Source: Varanus komodoensis (lineage: Eukaryota > Chordata > Lepidosauria > Squamata > Varanidae). From it: DNA of 64,000 nt. The stretch spans positions 114,735,503 to 114,799,502 of the forward strand of contig NW_025335268.1 in assembly GCF_004798865.1 (NCBI RefSeq), read 5' to 3'. The notes beneath the pieces were generated by a model. That model searched no databases, had not been told where the DNA came from, and saw only the letters and a list, made by a program, of their open reading frames with translations. Within the stretch, counting starts at the first letter, position 1, and each line of letters starts with the position of its first letter. Of this stretch, positions 1-10,480 are shown piece by piece. A program made the position numbers and the translations under genes.

Positions 1-72
1 GCAACCTAAATGCTGTGAACCATCCAGAGAGCTTCAGCAATGGGCAGTAGAGAAATGTAATGCAGAGATAAC
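1..72 (+). repeat. Fragment of a squamate L2-like 3' tail
   Basis: The sequence has the form of a common reptilian LINE/SINE tail (gtgaacc..cagagagcttc..atgggc..tagaaatgtaat). The DIRS element starts directly after it, so the tail was probably there first. The family name is from memory and is uncertain. Confidence 0.4.
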
Positions 73-283
73 AAAGGCAGGTTACTTACCTGTAACCGTC
101 GTTCTTCAAGTGGCCATCTGTGCATTCACACATTATGGGTGCTGCGCCTGCACACGGCCTGTTGCCGGGAAGATTAAACAGCTTTAGTGGTTTTGGTGGG
201 AATTCTGCATCATCCCCCCATAGTATAAATGGGTGGAGTGCCCACCATTTCCCCAGTCTACTGAAGACTGCCCATTCGCCCCC
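73..283. repeat. DIRS left inverted terminal repeat
   Basis: From about position 100 onward this matches the reverse complement of 10297-10480 (shared blocks include gggaagattaaacagcttta and the run ending actgcc). The outer 27 bases or so (starting aaaggcaggtta) extend beyond the right repeat. An unequal outer end of this kind is typical of DIRS-1-like elements. Confidence 0.85.
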
Positions 284-483
284 AGGTGGAACTTAGTAAT
301 TGAACTTGACAGGAAATGACAAGACAGGAATCAGCTGTCAGAAAGACAGTAAGGTAGCCCTACACTGCACTGACTCTAACCTGCACATGTGTGAACATGT
401 GTACACAGTTATCAGCATTGACGTATAAAATGAGGCAATTCCTGTCAGCCCAGTCACCGACACTGAGTGGGGCCAGTCGGTGG

Positions 484-582
484 GTTGTGTGAATGCACAG
501 ATGGCCACTTGAAGAACAACAGTTACAGGTAAGCAAACTGCCTTTCTTCATCATGGCCTCTGTGCATCGCACAATATGGGTG
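484..582. repeat. DIRS internal complementary region
   Basis: The first half is the reverse complement of the outer left terminal repeat (gcacagatggccacttgaag..ttacaggtaag). The second half matches the reverse complement of the outer right terminal repeat (cttcatcatggcctctgtgc). The two halves meet at gcctttcttcatc, near 545. This head-to-tail copy of both element ends is diagnostic of DIRS elements, which are thought to use it to regenerate their ends through a circular intermediate. Confidence 0.85.
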
Positions 583-1602
583 CTTAGTAACCTTACCACA
601 CCTGGAGGTGGGACAGTGGAGAACGGAGGAGAGAACTGCATGGCCAAAAGAGCAGTCCTGTTTGGCCCTGACATCTAGGTGGTAGTGTCTTGTGAAGGTA
701 CACAGAGCAGACCATGTAGCTGCCCTGCAGATGTCATGCATGGGAATGCCAGCAGAGAGAGCAGAACAGGCCGTGACAGCTCTTGTAGAATGTCCTTTAG
801 GCATGCCTGGTAGGTCATTTGGAGAGACAATGAGACAGTTCAATTGTCTCCACGATCCATTTTGAGTCTCTGGGTAGTAATCGGAGACATTTTTTCATGC
901 TTTGAGTATTTAACAAACAGGCATTTAGTTTTCCTAAAAGACTCAGTTCGGGATCGATAAAAATCTAAGCACTGATGAACCTCTAGTGTATGTAGAGGGT
1001 GTTTGATCAGTGTCGAAGGCATAGGAAAGAAAGCCAGCAGGACGATATCTTGATTGATATGGAAAGGCGAAGTGACCTTAGGCGGAAAGGTTGGATTGGT
1101 GCGGAGAATGACTTTTCCTTTGTGAAAGTTCAGGTATGGAGAATTGACCTGTAGAGCACACAGTTCACTAGCTCTTCTAGCTGAAGTAATAGCTCTTAGG
1201 AAAGCCGTCTTCCAAGAGAAGGCGTACATTGCTTGTTGCCAGTGGTTCAAAGGGAGGCTTAGTAAGAGCCTGGAGGACAACAGAAAAGGTCCATGTCGGT
1301 ACTACTGATCGGATTTGGGACTGGAGATTTTGTAATCCTCTCAAGAAGTGACGGATAATGAAATGTGAGAATACTGAGGAGCCTGAGATGCAGTCCCGAT
1401 GATGTGAGATTGCTGCGATGTACACCTTAATGGAGGAGGGCTTAAGTCCGTCCTGGTGTAACTCGACGTGTAGCTGGTCACAGTAAAGATTGGAGAATGA
1501 ACTGTATGTTGGGGTGAAGATTGCTCGGATGAAGGTGTCGGTATCGATGTCAGTATCGATGGCAACACTGTATCAGGAAGTTGAGATGTAGCCGAGAGCA
1601 CA
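520..1602 (-). pseudogene. DIRS tyrosine recombinase region, C-terminal part (fossil)
   Basis: Minus-strand translations resemble the catalytic domain of DIRS tyrosine recombinases. There is a block around 1150-1215 with the pattern Ile-Thr-Ser-Ala-Arg-Arg-Ala-Ser-Glu-Leu, fitting the first catalytic arginine region. A second block near 700-800 (Gly-His-Ser-Thr-Arg, then Ala-Thr-Trp-Ser, then a tyrosine further on) fits the HxxR and nucleophile region. In life this enzyme would join the circular DNA form to a target without making a target duplication. The region is broken. The N-terminal part lies on the far side of the CR1 insertion, at 6025-6410. Confidence 0.72.
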
Positions 1603-1709
1603 GAAACATAGAAACAGAGCGAGTCAGAAGGGACCTCCCGGGCCATCTAGTCTGACCTCTGGCACCAGCCGGCTCCACTCATGACATGCCCACCATGTGG
1701 ACGTCCAGC

Positions 1710-3080
1710 CTATCCTTGAACACCCGCACTGATAGGGGCCTCAATGACCTCTCGTGGAAGCCCATTCCACACCCTCGGGGTTCTGACTGTCAGGAAGTGC
1801 TTCCTGGCATCCAAATGGAACCTTGGCTCCCTGAGCTTTGCTCCATTGGAGCGTGACCTGCCTTCCTCTGCAGGGGAGAACAGGTCTCTACCCATCTCCA
1901 TGTGACATCGCCTCACATATCTGTATGTCGCCAACATATCCCCTCTGAGTCTCCTCTTCTCCAGGCTGAAGAGACCCAGTTCCCGGCATCCCCTGCAAAC
2001 CGGCCACCAACCTTGTGGCCCTACGCTGCACTGACTCTAACCTGGCTATATCCTTACTGTAATGAGGGGCCCAAAACTGAACACAATACTCCAGTTGCGG
2101 GCGCACCAGAGTCGTGTAGAGTGGTAGTAATACCTCTCTTGATCTAGAAGCCACACTTCTGGCTATGCAACCAAGGGTGGCGTTCGCCCTCTTGACCTCT
2201 GCATCACACTGCTGACTCATGTTTAGCCTACAGTCAACCAGTACCCCGAGGTCCCTTTCACAAGTGCTGCTCTCCAGCCACTTGTCACCTAACCTGTACT
2301 TATGACAGCTATTCCAGTGCCCCAAGTGCAAGACCTTGCACTTATCCACATTGAAGGCCATCCTGTTGTCTCCTGCCCACTTCCATAGTCTGCTCCAGTT
2401 TTACTGTCGTCTGCAAATTTGATCAGCAGACTGTTCACCCCTTCTCCCATGCCATTAATGAAAAGATTAAACAGGATCGGCCCCAGGACAGAGCCCTGGG
2501 GGACCCCGCTTGTTACTGGCCGCCATCCCGATGATTCCCCGCTAATGGTTACCTTCTGCTTTCGGTCAGTCAACCATGCCTTAATCCACCGGACAGTGCT
2601 TTGGTGTATCCCAAAACTCCTCAGTTTCTCCACCAGGATATCATAGGGCACTTTGTCAAAGGCCTTGCTGAAATCCAGGTATACCACATCCACTGCATCC
2701 CCTCCATCTAGCCATCTCGAAACCTTGTCATAGAATTCCACAAGGTTTGTCTGGCAGGACCTGTTTTTGCAGAAGCCGTGTTGTGTGGCTGTCAGCCTCC
2801 CTTCCCTATCTAGCATCACTAGATCTCTCTCTATTATGAGCCTTTCCATTGTTTTTCCTACAATGGACGTAAGGCTAACCGGTCTATAATTCCCCATGTC
2901 CTTTCTACTACCCTTTTTGAAAATTGGGACCACGGATGCCACCCTCCAGTCCTCTGGAACTTCACCCGTTCTCCACGAGGTCTCAAAAATGGAGGCCAGC
3001 GGGTGTGAGAGAACCCCTGCCAACTCTCTAAGTACTCTTGGGTGTAACCCGTCAGGGCCTGGCATCTTTGTAATGTCCAA
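1710..3080 (-). pseudogene. CR1 ORF2 reverse transcriptase region (broken)
   Basis: Read on the minus strand, the first piece (3080-2289) carries successive RT motifs: [57 protein letters not shown] and the catalytic KFADDSK. Just after FADD, a stretch of about 15 codons found in the copies near 47030 and 55800 (the ATTE.QVL.IQK segment) is missing, and the frame is lost. The C-terminal thumb/tail region continues in another frame at 2361-1888 ([24 protein letters not shown]) and again at 1937-1710. In life it would copy CR1 RNA at a nicked target; as it stands it cannot make a full enzyme. Confidence 0.88.
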
Positions 3081-3447
3081 TGACCTGAGGAGGCCCTCGA
3101 CTTCAAGGGGGGGTGACTCTAATCTGTGCCCCTAAGTCCCCAACCTCGTCTAATCTCCTATGCGGATATCACCCATCCTGCTTTGGGGAGAACACAGTGG
3201 CAAAATAGTCATTTAGCATCTGTGCCTGTTCCCTCATATCAGACACTGGATCTCCTTCCTCCTTATTTAGTGGTCCCACCACTTGTCTCCCCTTCCTCTT
3301 CCTATTTACATGCTGAAAGAAGCCCTTTTTGTTACTCTTGATATTCTTGGCAAGTCTCAGCTCGTAATCAGCCTTAGCCTTGCAAAGAATCCTTCTGCAA
3401 CGGGCCTCCTCCTCCCAGTATACCCTTTTTTCTATTTCCCCCAGTAC

Positions 3448-4371
3448 CTATTTCCTACAGAGGTTCCTCTTTCGTCTAATCCCTCTAACCACCTCCTTTC
3501 GCATCCATGGCAGCACTCTCCTCCGCCTCCCCACCTTACTAATTAGAGGTATCGTCAAGGCTTGCGCCTCCAAAACCTCCCTTTTGAGTGCTATCCACCC
3601 CTCCTCAACTCGCTTACCTTCCAGTAACCTATCCCAGGAGACTTTCCCCAGTCTGGCCTTCAGTTGGCCAAAGTTGGCCCTCTTGAAGTCCCAGCTTCTA
3701 GTGCTTGACCTGCTGCACGTCCCCAGTCCCCTGATCTCAAAGCAAAGGATGGAGTGATCACTCGCATCCAGAGCTCCCCTAATCTGTACTTCATCTATCA
3801 GCTCCTCCCTATTGGTCAAGACCAAGTCAAGGATGTTTCCCCCCCTCATCGCCTCTCGGACCCTCTGTGTGAAAAACGCTCCCTCTATAGCTTCTAGGAA
3901 GTGATGTGACCTGGCTGTCACCACCGAGTGAGTCTCCCAAGTAATATCCGGGAGACTGAAATCTCCCATAATTTCTGTGTCTCTCCCCCGAGATATCCTT
4001 AGAATCTGGCCTGTCAGGACATCATCCAGGTTCTCAAGTTGACCTGGAGGGCGATAACATACCCCCACTGTCAGGTCTCTTTCCCTGTCAAAACCTCTAA
4101 GTTTCACCCAGACTGCCTCTACCAAATCCCCATCTGTGCTGCATTCTATCTCACTGCATCCTATCCCTTCCCTGACGTATAAAGCCACGCCCCCACCTCT
4201 CTTTCCCTTCCTGTCCTTTCTAAAAAGGTGATACCCTTCTATGTTTACATTCCAGACTTGCCTTTCATCCCACCAAGTTTCTGTGATTCCCACCAGATCA
4301 TACCCTCCTATTCCCAGGAGAGCTTCAAGCTCTTCCTGCTTATTACCCATGCTCCTAGCATTGGTGTACAT
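3448..4371 (-). pseudogene. CR1 ORF2 apurinic-type endonuclease domain (ends at a stop)
   Basis: The start is placed at the Met of MYTNARSMGNK, the usual beginning of CR1 ORF2, although the frame is open upstream to 4527. Endonuclease motifs follow in order: GITETWWDE, KGKRGGGVALYV, VGVCYRPP, MGDFSLPDITWE (the usual Asn in GDFN is Ser here) and DASDHSILCF, which holds the Asp-His catalytic pair. The frame stops at 3448, before the RT domain; the linker to the RT lies in 3447-3081 and carries at least one more break. The domain normally nicks the target DNA to prime reverse transcription. Confidence 0.88.
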
Positions 4372-4578
4372 GCACCTCAACTCCTTCCCACCACTTCCTT
4401 TCCTTGGAGTTCCCAGCCTCCTCCTTCCTCCCATCCTCCCTGATACCTGGCCCCTCTCTGTAGGAGTCCTGTCAGTGCCTGCAGTATCTCTAAAACCCTG
4501 CTCCCAGAGCCCTGATCCTCCCCCCACACGTGTCCAGTGCCGACACGTTACTGGGGGGCCTGAACCCCCCCCCCCGGC

Positions 4579-5565
4579 TCAGTTTAAAGTCTTCCGGATG
4601 AAGCTCGCTAGAGCATCTCCAAAGGACCTTTTCCCCATCCTCGTGAGTTGTAACCCGTCCCTTGCCAGAAGTCCATTGGCAAGAAAACAAGTGCCGTGGT
4701 CGAGGAACCCGAAGCGTTCCTTCTGGCACCACACCCTAAGCCAGTCGTTCACCTCGGAGGCCCTCCTGTCCCTTCCTGGCCCAAATCCCCGGACAGGTAA
4801 GATTGACGAGAAGGCCACTTGGGCCTTCAGCTTCCTGAGTTTCTTCCCCAGGGCCTCAAAGTCCCTGGTGGTCCCAATCACACCCTGCCTGGCCACATCG
4901 TTTGTGCCCACATGGATCACCAGGAGCGGCTGTTGACCCCCTGAGCGAACAAGATGCTCCACTCCGTCCTTCACATGCCGGATGCATGTGCCCAGCAGGC
5001 AGCAAACCTCCTTTGTCTCCAGGTTGGGGCGGCACACTGCCACCTCAGAGCCCCTCAGCAGGGAGTCCCCAACAAAAATCACCCACCGCCATACCTTCCT
5101 GGTGCTGGTGGGTGGCCGTGCCCTGGCCCTTGCCTCTCCCGCAGTGGCCCCCTTGCCGTCTGATGTCCCAGGCTGGGGGTCCTGCTGGTCACCTGAGGCC
5201 TCATCAGCCCCAGCCTCCCCAAGTGGAGAGAACCTGTTTCCCAGCTCCAGTTTGGTGCCAGGAGAAGGAGGAGGCTGTGCTGGCCTCCTCCTCCTGTAGG
5301 TGACATACCTCCATGTCTCCGCAGCTGCTCCTCCAGTGGTCTCTCCCTCAACCCTCTGTTCAGAGGGGGACTGTTCCGGGAGGGGGGCCTGGAGAGCTCT
5401 CTCAGCCCTCAGGCACCTCACCTCCTCTTCCAGGAGGGTCACCATCTTGCACCGAGGGCAAGTGTATCCCTGCCTCTCTTGGGGGAGAAGGGTGAACATG
5501 TCGCAGCTCTCACAGCGGACAGCAACACCCATGACTCCTGCCAAGGCCATCTCCTGGTCTGCCAT
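4579..5565 (-). CDS. CR1 ORF1 protein with zinc-finger-like segment and SGNH esterase domain, open
   Basis: The open frame reaches 5808, but the likely start is the Met at 5565 (MADQEMALAG), giving about 328 residues. The upstream part is hydrophobic translation of the 5' region. A Cys-x2-Cys pair (CESCD) and a second one (CPRC) form a zinc-finger-like segment. A leucine/glutamate stretch that could form a coiled coil follows, then a basic, proline-rich linker. The C-terminal half is the SGNH/GDSL-type esterase domain known in CR1 ORF1: VGDSLLRG (catalytic Ser), HVGTND, and a final ARDGLQLTRMG block. In that block the family His is expected in DGxHLT, but Gln is seen here. The frame has no stop, unlike ORF2. 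Confidence 0.85.
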   Translation of the reverse strand: MADQEMALAGVMGVAVRCESCDMFTLLPQERQGYTCPRCKMVTLLEEEVRCLRAERALQAPLPEQSPSEQRVEGETTGGAAAETWRYVTYRRRRPAQPPPSPGTKLELGNRFSPLGEAGADEASGDQQDPQPGTSDGKGATAGEARARARPPTSTRKVWRWVIFVGDSLLRGSEVAVCRPNLETKEVCCLLGTCIRHVKDGVEHLVRSGGQQPLLVIHVGTNDVARQGVIGTTRDFEALGKKLRKLKAQVAFSSILPVRGFGPGRDRRASEVNDWLRVWCQKERFGFLDHGTCFLANGLLARDGLQLTRMGKRSFGDALASFIRKTLN

Positions 5566-6020
5566 CGGTATCCCTTCCGAGACCTTACCTTGGTCCCCTG
5601 CCTTGTTAGTCCTGCAGTCCCTCTCACTCGCCCAGTACTCCCACACAAAAACCCACAAGGATAAAATAAACTTAAATTTAAATTGGAAGAAAAACAAAGC
5701 AAAGCACAGCATAGCACAAACAAAACAAACAAACAAACAATCAAACCACTGTGTCTCAGGGAAGGGAGTCTCCAGACAGCCCAGGCCGCAGCTAAGGAAC
5801 GCAGACAAGGGACAACACCAACGGCTGAGCGTGGCCTTATCAGTCCCTCAGGCCGGTGGCCCCGCTTGTCTGTTTCCTCCTGGCTGCTCTAGCCTCTCTG
5901 GCCCCACCCCCTTCCTTTCTGCTGCTCTTGATCCTCTGCTCCCTGCCCAGCTTCTACCTTGCCTTCGCCAGTCCCCTGGCCACTCAGCACTCTCTCCCAG
6001 CCTGTGCCTCTGCTGCTCTG
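5566..6020 (-). other. CR1 5' untranslated region
   Basis: This lies upstream of CR1 ORF1. It is GC-rich and pyrimidine-biased, except for an A/T-rich patch with an (AAAC)n stretch at about 5713-5743. CR1 5' regions hold the internal promoter in complete copies; no specific site is recognisable here. Confidence 0.6.
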
Positions 6021-6024
6021 CCAA

Positions 6025-6410
6025 GAGGCCAGAGCCAAAAGCGTCAGAGAGGTTGTTTGTGTCAGATCTGATGAAGTTTTCGGTACTGACGGGGGAAAAA
6101 CAGTCAGTGAACGAGCCAGGCTGTAAGGTTGAGAGAGTGTAGATCTGGATGTTGAATGGTCCCATGCTGTTGAGTAAGCAGATGTGGAACCCGAGGAAGG
6201 CGAAGAAAGTTGTTGTTGGAAAGTCAAAGAAGAGTAGGGAAACACGACTGTCAAGGCCACCAAGGAGTTATGAGGACCCCGTGAGCATCCTCTTGGCTGA
6301 TCATAAGAACACTTCCTTATTATCAACAGTATCAGCAGAAAGGTGTAAAAGAATCTGTTTGTCCAAGGAATCATTAGTGCATCCCCAGTCAAACCCGGGC
6401 TGATGTCCAC
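6025..6410 (-). pseudogene. DIRS tyrosine recombinase region, N-terminal part (fossil)
   Basis: The minus-strand translation is rich in Ser/Thr and resembles the N-terminal part of DIRS recombinases (a Ser-Leu-Thr-Leu-Leu-Ala segment just before the CR1 junction). The same frame type resumes after the CR1, at 1602. The assignment rests mainly on its position between the RNase H region and the recombinase catalytic part. Confidence 0.5.
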
Positions 6411-6453
6411 TCAGGAGCAATGCAGACAGAGTTGTTGTGAGTCACAAACAAGT

Positions 6454-7850
6454 CTATGTCCAGCAGTCCCCAGAGGCGAAAAAGGTGTTGACAAACTTGT
6501 TGGCAAATTCCCACTCATGAGTCATTGACATGTGTCTGCTGAGAGAGTTGGCTTCTTCATTGTCGGTCCCTTCATTGTGAGATGAACAGCTGGGGGAGTG
6601 ATCCTGCGCACAATGCACCAGTCCCACAGGCGGAGAGCGGGATGAGCCAAGGGAGCTGACTTTATACCAGCTTGCTTGTTTATATAGAACACACTCACAA
6701 TGTTGTCCGATGCAATCTGCACGGTATGGTCCTGAAGGATATTCTCGAAGAACCGAAGGGCTTTGAAGACCACCAGCAGTTCCAGATAGTTGATGTGTCT
6801 GGTGGTCTAGTGGCCTTGCATCTGGAAGGTTGAGCAGTGGGCTCCCCAACCCATCAGGGAAGTGTTGATACAAAGAGTCAGGGTTGGCTGTGGTGGATGG
6901 AATGGAAACCCAGAAGAAAGGTTGGTATCTATCATCCACCAAGACAGGGTGTGAAGAACTAAGGCAGGTGGCTGAAGTAGACGGTGTGGTTGGTCACATT
7001 GTGGATGGAAAAGGCAGTTGAACCAAAGTTGGAAAGGTCTCATCCTCAATCTGCTGTTTGGCACCGCCAAAACCATAGATGCCATATGTCCGAGAAGCTT
7101 CTGTATCGATAGCACTGGAACGGTCCGTTGAGTCATGATCTGTTGGATAGACATAAGTAGCCTATCTTTTTGGTCGCGAGGAAGAAAGGCTCGGGTGCAT
7201 AGCAAATCGAGGTGAGCTCTGATGAAGTTGATGACCTGAGAAGGAACGAGGCATGATTTTTCAACATTAATGTAAAGTCCAAGTCAGTCAAGGAGGGAGC
7301 AGGTTGTATCGATGGAGGCTAGAAAGCCCTCTTTGGAAGAGGAGACAATAAGCCAGTCATCAAGGTAAGGGTAAATATGAATACCCTGAAGCCTAAAATG
7401 GGCACATATGGGAGACATACACTTGGTGAAAACTCTTGGAGCAGTAGTGAGACTGAAAGGGACCACATTGTATTCAAATATGTGGGTACCAACAGTGAAC
7501 TGGAGATGGCTGTGAGCGGGATGGATGCTTATATGGAAACAAGCATCCTTTAAGTCCAAGGATGCAAACCAATCCTCTTTCCTGAGCAACGGAAGGATAT
7601 TGTGGAGTGTGGTCATTCAGAATTTTTTGGGTTTGATGTATTTGTTGATGCCACGTAAGTCCAATATTGGGTGTAGACCACCATCCCTCTTGGGTACTGT
7701 AAAGTACCTGGAGTAGAAACCGTACAGTCCTTCAGAGCGGTGCAGCTTTCAGATTGCTCCTTTACGAAGTAGCTGGGAAACTTCATCCCGAAGGATCGGA
7801 GATGTAGCCATATACCGGATTGTTCCTGGCAGAGACACAGTATCAAATTG
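6454..7850 (-). pseudogene. DIRS reverse transcriptase and RNase H region (fossil)
   Basis: The RT part (about 7284-7616) shows SLDLKDACFHI, PFSLTTAPRVF and the catalytic YLDDWLIV. The Leu-Asp-Asp form with following Trp-Leu is characteristic of DIRS-group RTs. RNase H-like sequence follows at about 6522-6773 (ASDNIVSVFYINKQ). The region between contains the RT thumb. It is broken into several pieces. In life it would copy element RNA and degrade the template. Confidence 0.82.
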
Positions 7851-8229
7851 GATTTTGTATCAGTGCTCTATGATGGAAAGTACCCACTTATCAGATGTGA
7901 TGGACTTCCAAATGGGAAGTCGGCCTTGCAGCCGATCCCCAAAAGGAAGAGGGAAGGGTAAGTTAGAGGATCAAGGAGAGGTTCACGCATCCCGTCAACG
8001 CTGGCACTTGTCGGTGTCAGGATGGCGACAAGCCTGTTGGTACTGAGGTTCATTCTGCCTCCAGTGCCTTTGCTGACGTGGTTGGAATTGCTGGCGTCCA
8101 ACATACTGAGGGTAAGGTTGGTACCAGTACTGGGAGCGAGGCATCGGCCACTTATGTCAATTCTGAGAGGGTGTCTCCATACGGCGAGCTGTGAGATGAG
8201 CCTTCTGAATATTCTCCAGCTTGTCATCC

Positions 8230-10098
8230 ATTTTCAAATGGAAAATCCCAGAGCCATCAAAAGGCATGTTTTTCACGTGCTGCTTGGTCTCGTCGGGTAG
8301 GTTACCTGAGCGTAACCAGGCGTGGCGACGAAGGGCAATGGCACCGATAAGAGCCCTAGAGTCTCAATCAACATGATGTTGCACTGTATTAAGTTGTTGG
8401 ATGGAGAGCTGCATAACCTCATGGGTGAACATGCGGGCAAGGTCCCTCTGCTGCTTCAGGAGAGTAGAGGTGAGGGACTCGAGCTTCTGTATGAGGAAGT
8501 ATTGGTATCTCACCATGGTAGCTTTGTAATTGCAGATACGCAGCCCAAGTCACATAGCAGCATTGATACGATGAAATATCATGTCAATCTTTTTGCCCTT
8601 CTTGTCTTTCAGCGTCGAGTGCTCTTTGTTTTCCCAATCCTGGGAAGACTCGATAACAATCAAATTTGGCTTGGGATGCTTACGAAGGAATGGGATATCC
8701 TGTTCCCAAACCTTATACATTGACTCAAGTCGCCCAGACGTCGGGTGCAGCTGACTGGGGAGCTGCCACGTATCCATCATCGCCTGCTGAAGGGTTGTGA
8801 TAAATGGTAGAACGATGGAGGATGCGTCCTCCCTTCTGATGATGTTGTATATATTATTTTGGTAGGAATCGATGCGATGTTGGACATCAATCTCCAACGA
8901 CTTCATCATCCCCGGACCTTGTGTGGAGATCACAGCATCTGGTGATGTGGATGCCTGCACAGAGTCATCCAAATCAGAATTGGAGTGGTACAGATGACTC
9001 AATGACAACCTGGCAGAAGGTGGGGGTCGGGAAAGAGTAGCTGCAGAAGTCGACTCGACACCGGATGGCAGGTGGAATGATGAGGATAGATCAAAGACCT
9101 CAGGTAGTAGCCGTAGGGAGGATAATTGTCCCATGGATCAAACCCCCTGTATGGTAGAGGAACCCAGTATTTTGAAGGCTGAACTGGGGCCTGTTGTTGG
9201 AGGGATGCTGGGTGTTGGGGAGCCCTCGGAGATCCCCCTGGAGATGTAGGCATTGATGTTGGGGAACAAGCCGGTGGCAGGTCAGTATGAGACCAAGGCA
9301 GAGACTCCCAGATTTTTTTATTTATTTTATTTATTTATTAAAACATTTTTATGCCGCCCCATTCGCCGAAGCCTCGGGGCGGCTTACAACACTAAGTTAA
9401 AATAATTATAATATAAATAAAAATGTAAACATTAAATTAAAATTAAAAATACAAAAAATACAAATTTTGCCATCCAACATTGACCTTCTAGCCACAGGGT
9501 CAGGAGTGGATGGAGCCAAGATGACAATCTGCGGTGGAGACCCTGGTGGAGTCACCTGGATGACTGATTGAATGTTAGGTTCAATAGGATCGAAGCACCA
9601 ATCGGTACCGAGGGTGGAGTAAACACCGATTCTGCGCAAGGCACCTTAGCATGCTTCTTGTGCCTGTGTTCCACCTTGTTGGGCTTGCCCTTTTTAGGTC
9701 TTTTTGACGCAGAGGACTCGTCGGACCCAACATACTTCCTCTTCTTCTGCTTACAGTAAGGAGAAAGAGAGGAGTGCTTTGCCTCCTTGGAAGTCGTACC
9801 ACTATCCAATGGATGACCTTCTGCAGAGGTCTCCGCCGAGACCTTCTTCGTAACGACCAAAGCCTGGTCCCACAGCATTTTCCACAGATGGCTTTCCCGG
9901 TTCTTGCAGGCCTGCCTGGTAAAGGCAATGGCCACACTTATTAGTCCTGTGACCTTCTCCCAAGCATAGAAGGCACAGGTCATGAGGATCAGTGGGGGAC
10001 ATTTTAGCCCCGCACTGGGAACACTTGTGGAAAGCCACCTGCTGAGCCATCGAAGAAGAGAGAGATAGGAGACAGCGAATGACAGAAGAATTTAACAA
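8230..10098 (-). pseudogene. DIRS gag-like region (fossil)
   Basis: This is the first coding region after the right terminal repeat in the element's reading direction. Near its start (about 10010-9930) a Cys/His-rich block (CSQCGAK..CLLCLGEGH) resembles the zinc-binding N-terminus of DIRS gag-like proteins. A lysine-rich segment follows, then a proline-rich part. A later segment (about 8550-8900) looks helical. A short repeat has been inserted at about 9310-9475. The region is broken in several places. Confidence 0.6.
9310..9475 (+). repeat. Short interspersed repeat with ttatttatttaaaacattt..gccgccc core
   Basis: This shares its A/T-rich head and the block aagcctcggggcggcttaca with a second copy at 60265-60365. 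The reverse complement resembles the common squamate tail gtgagccgccc..taaataaataaa. It is inserted in the gag-like region of the DIRS element. The family is unassigned. Confidence 0.6.
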
Positions 10099-10296
10099 GA
10101 ATTATGATACAAGGGTTTTAAAATATATATATATTTGAGAAGTAGAAAGGGAAAATGGAGGAAAACCTTTTCAAATGGGGATGGAATGGAAGGGTTATAA
10201 CTTGGATAAAGGAGTTAAAGAGAGTGAAGATGTAAAGTCAAGAGAATAACAGTAAAACTTTTGAATATAGCTACGAGAGGCAAGCGAAAGGCTCGA

Positions 10297-10480
10297 GGCA
10301 TAGCGAGTGGCAGTCGTAAGAAGACTGGGGAAATGGGGGCCACTCCGCCTCTATATACTATTGGTGGGGAGGGTGCAGAGTTCCCACCAAAACCATTAAA
10401 GCTGTTTAATCTTCCCGGCAACAGGCACTGTGCAGGCACAGCACCCATAATGTGTGATGCACAAAGGCCATGATGAAGAA
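10297..10480. repeat. DIRS right inverted terminal repeat
   Basis: This is the reverse complement of about 100-283. Matching blocks read on the minus strand include gcctgttgccgggaagatta and tttggtgggaa. It ends at gatgaag-AA(C), close to the sequence found at the junction in the internal complementary region. In the element's own direction this is the upstream repeat, preceding the gag-like region. Confidence 0.85.

Larger units (their letters stand above)
1603..6020 (-). mobile_element. CR1 LINE, nearly full length, inserted in the DIRS element
   Basis: A minus-strand CR1 of about 4.4 kb. Its 3' end lies at 1603, marked by the CR1 tail read on the minus strand as gctctgtttctatgtttc. The 5' end lies near 6020, where DIRS recombinase-like sequence resumes. 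It has a GC-rich 5' region, an open ORF1 (esterase type) and an ORF2 (endonuclease plus reverse transcriptase) broken in at least three places. Most CR1 copies are cut short at the 5' end, so a copy reaching the 5' untranslated region is uncommon. The exact 5' boundary is uncertain by about 20 bases. Confidence 0.9.
73..10480 (-). mobile_element. DIRS-type tyrosine-recombinase retrotransposon (fossil), interrupted by CR1
   Basis: A DIRS-like element reads right to left. It has inverted, not direct, terminal repeats (about 73-283 and 10297-10480) and an internal complementary region (484-582). A gag-like region (about 8550-10100), a reverse transcriptase/RNase H region (about 6450-7850) and a tyrosine recombinase region (about 520-1600 plus 6025-6410) follow in that order. 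Inverted repeats plus an internal complementary region, with no integrase and no protease seen, are the known marks of the DIRS group and exclude ordinary LTR elements. The element is broken, with several breaks in each coding region and a 4.4-kb CR1 in the recombinase part. It is older than that CR1. Age cannot be dated without an alignment. Confidence 0.88.

Noticed and set aside
360-680. Short frames around the internal complementary region as host genes
   Set aside because: They lie within the DIRS repeat structure and overlap its recombinase end; there is no host-like protein.
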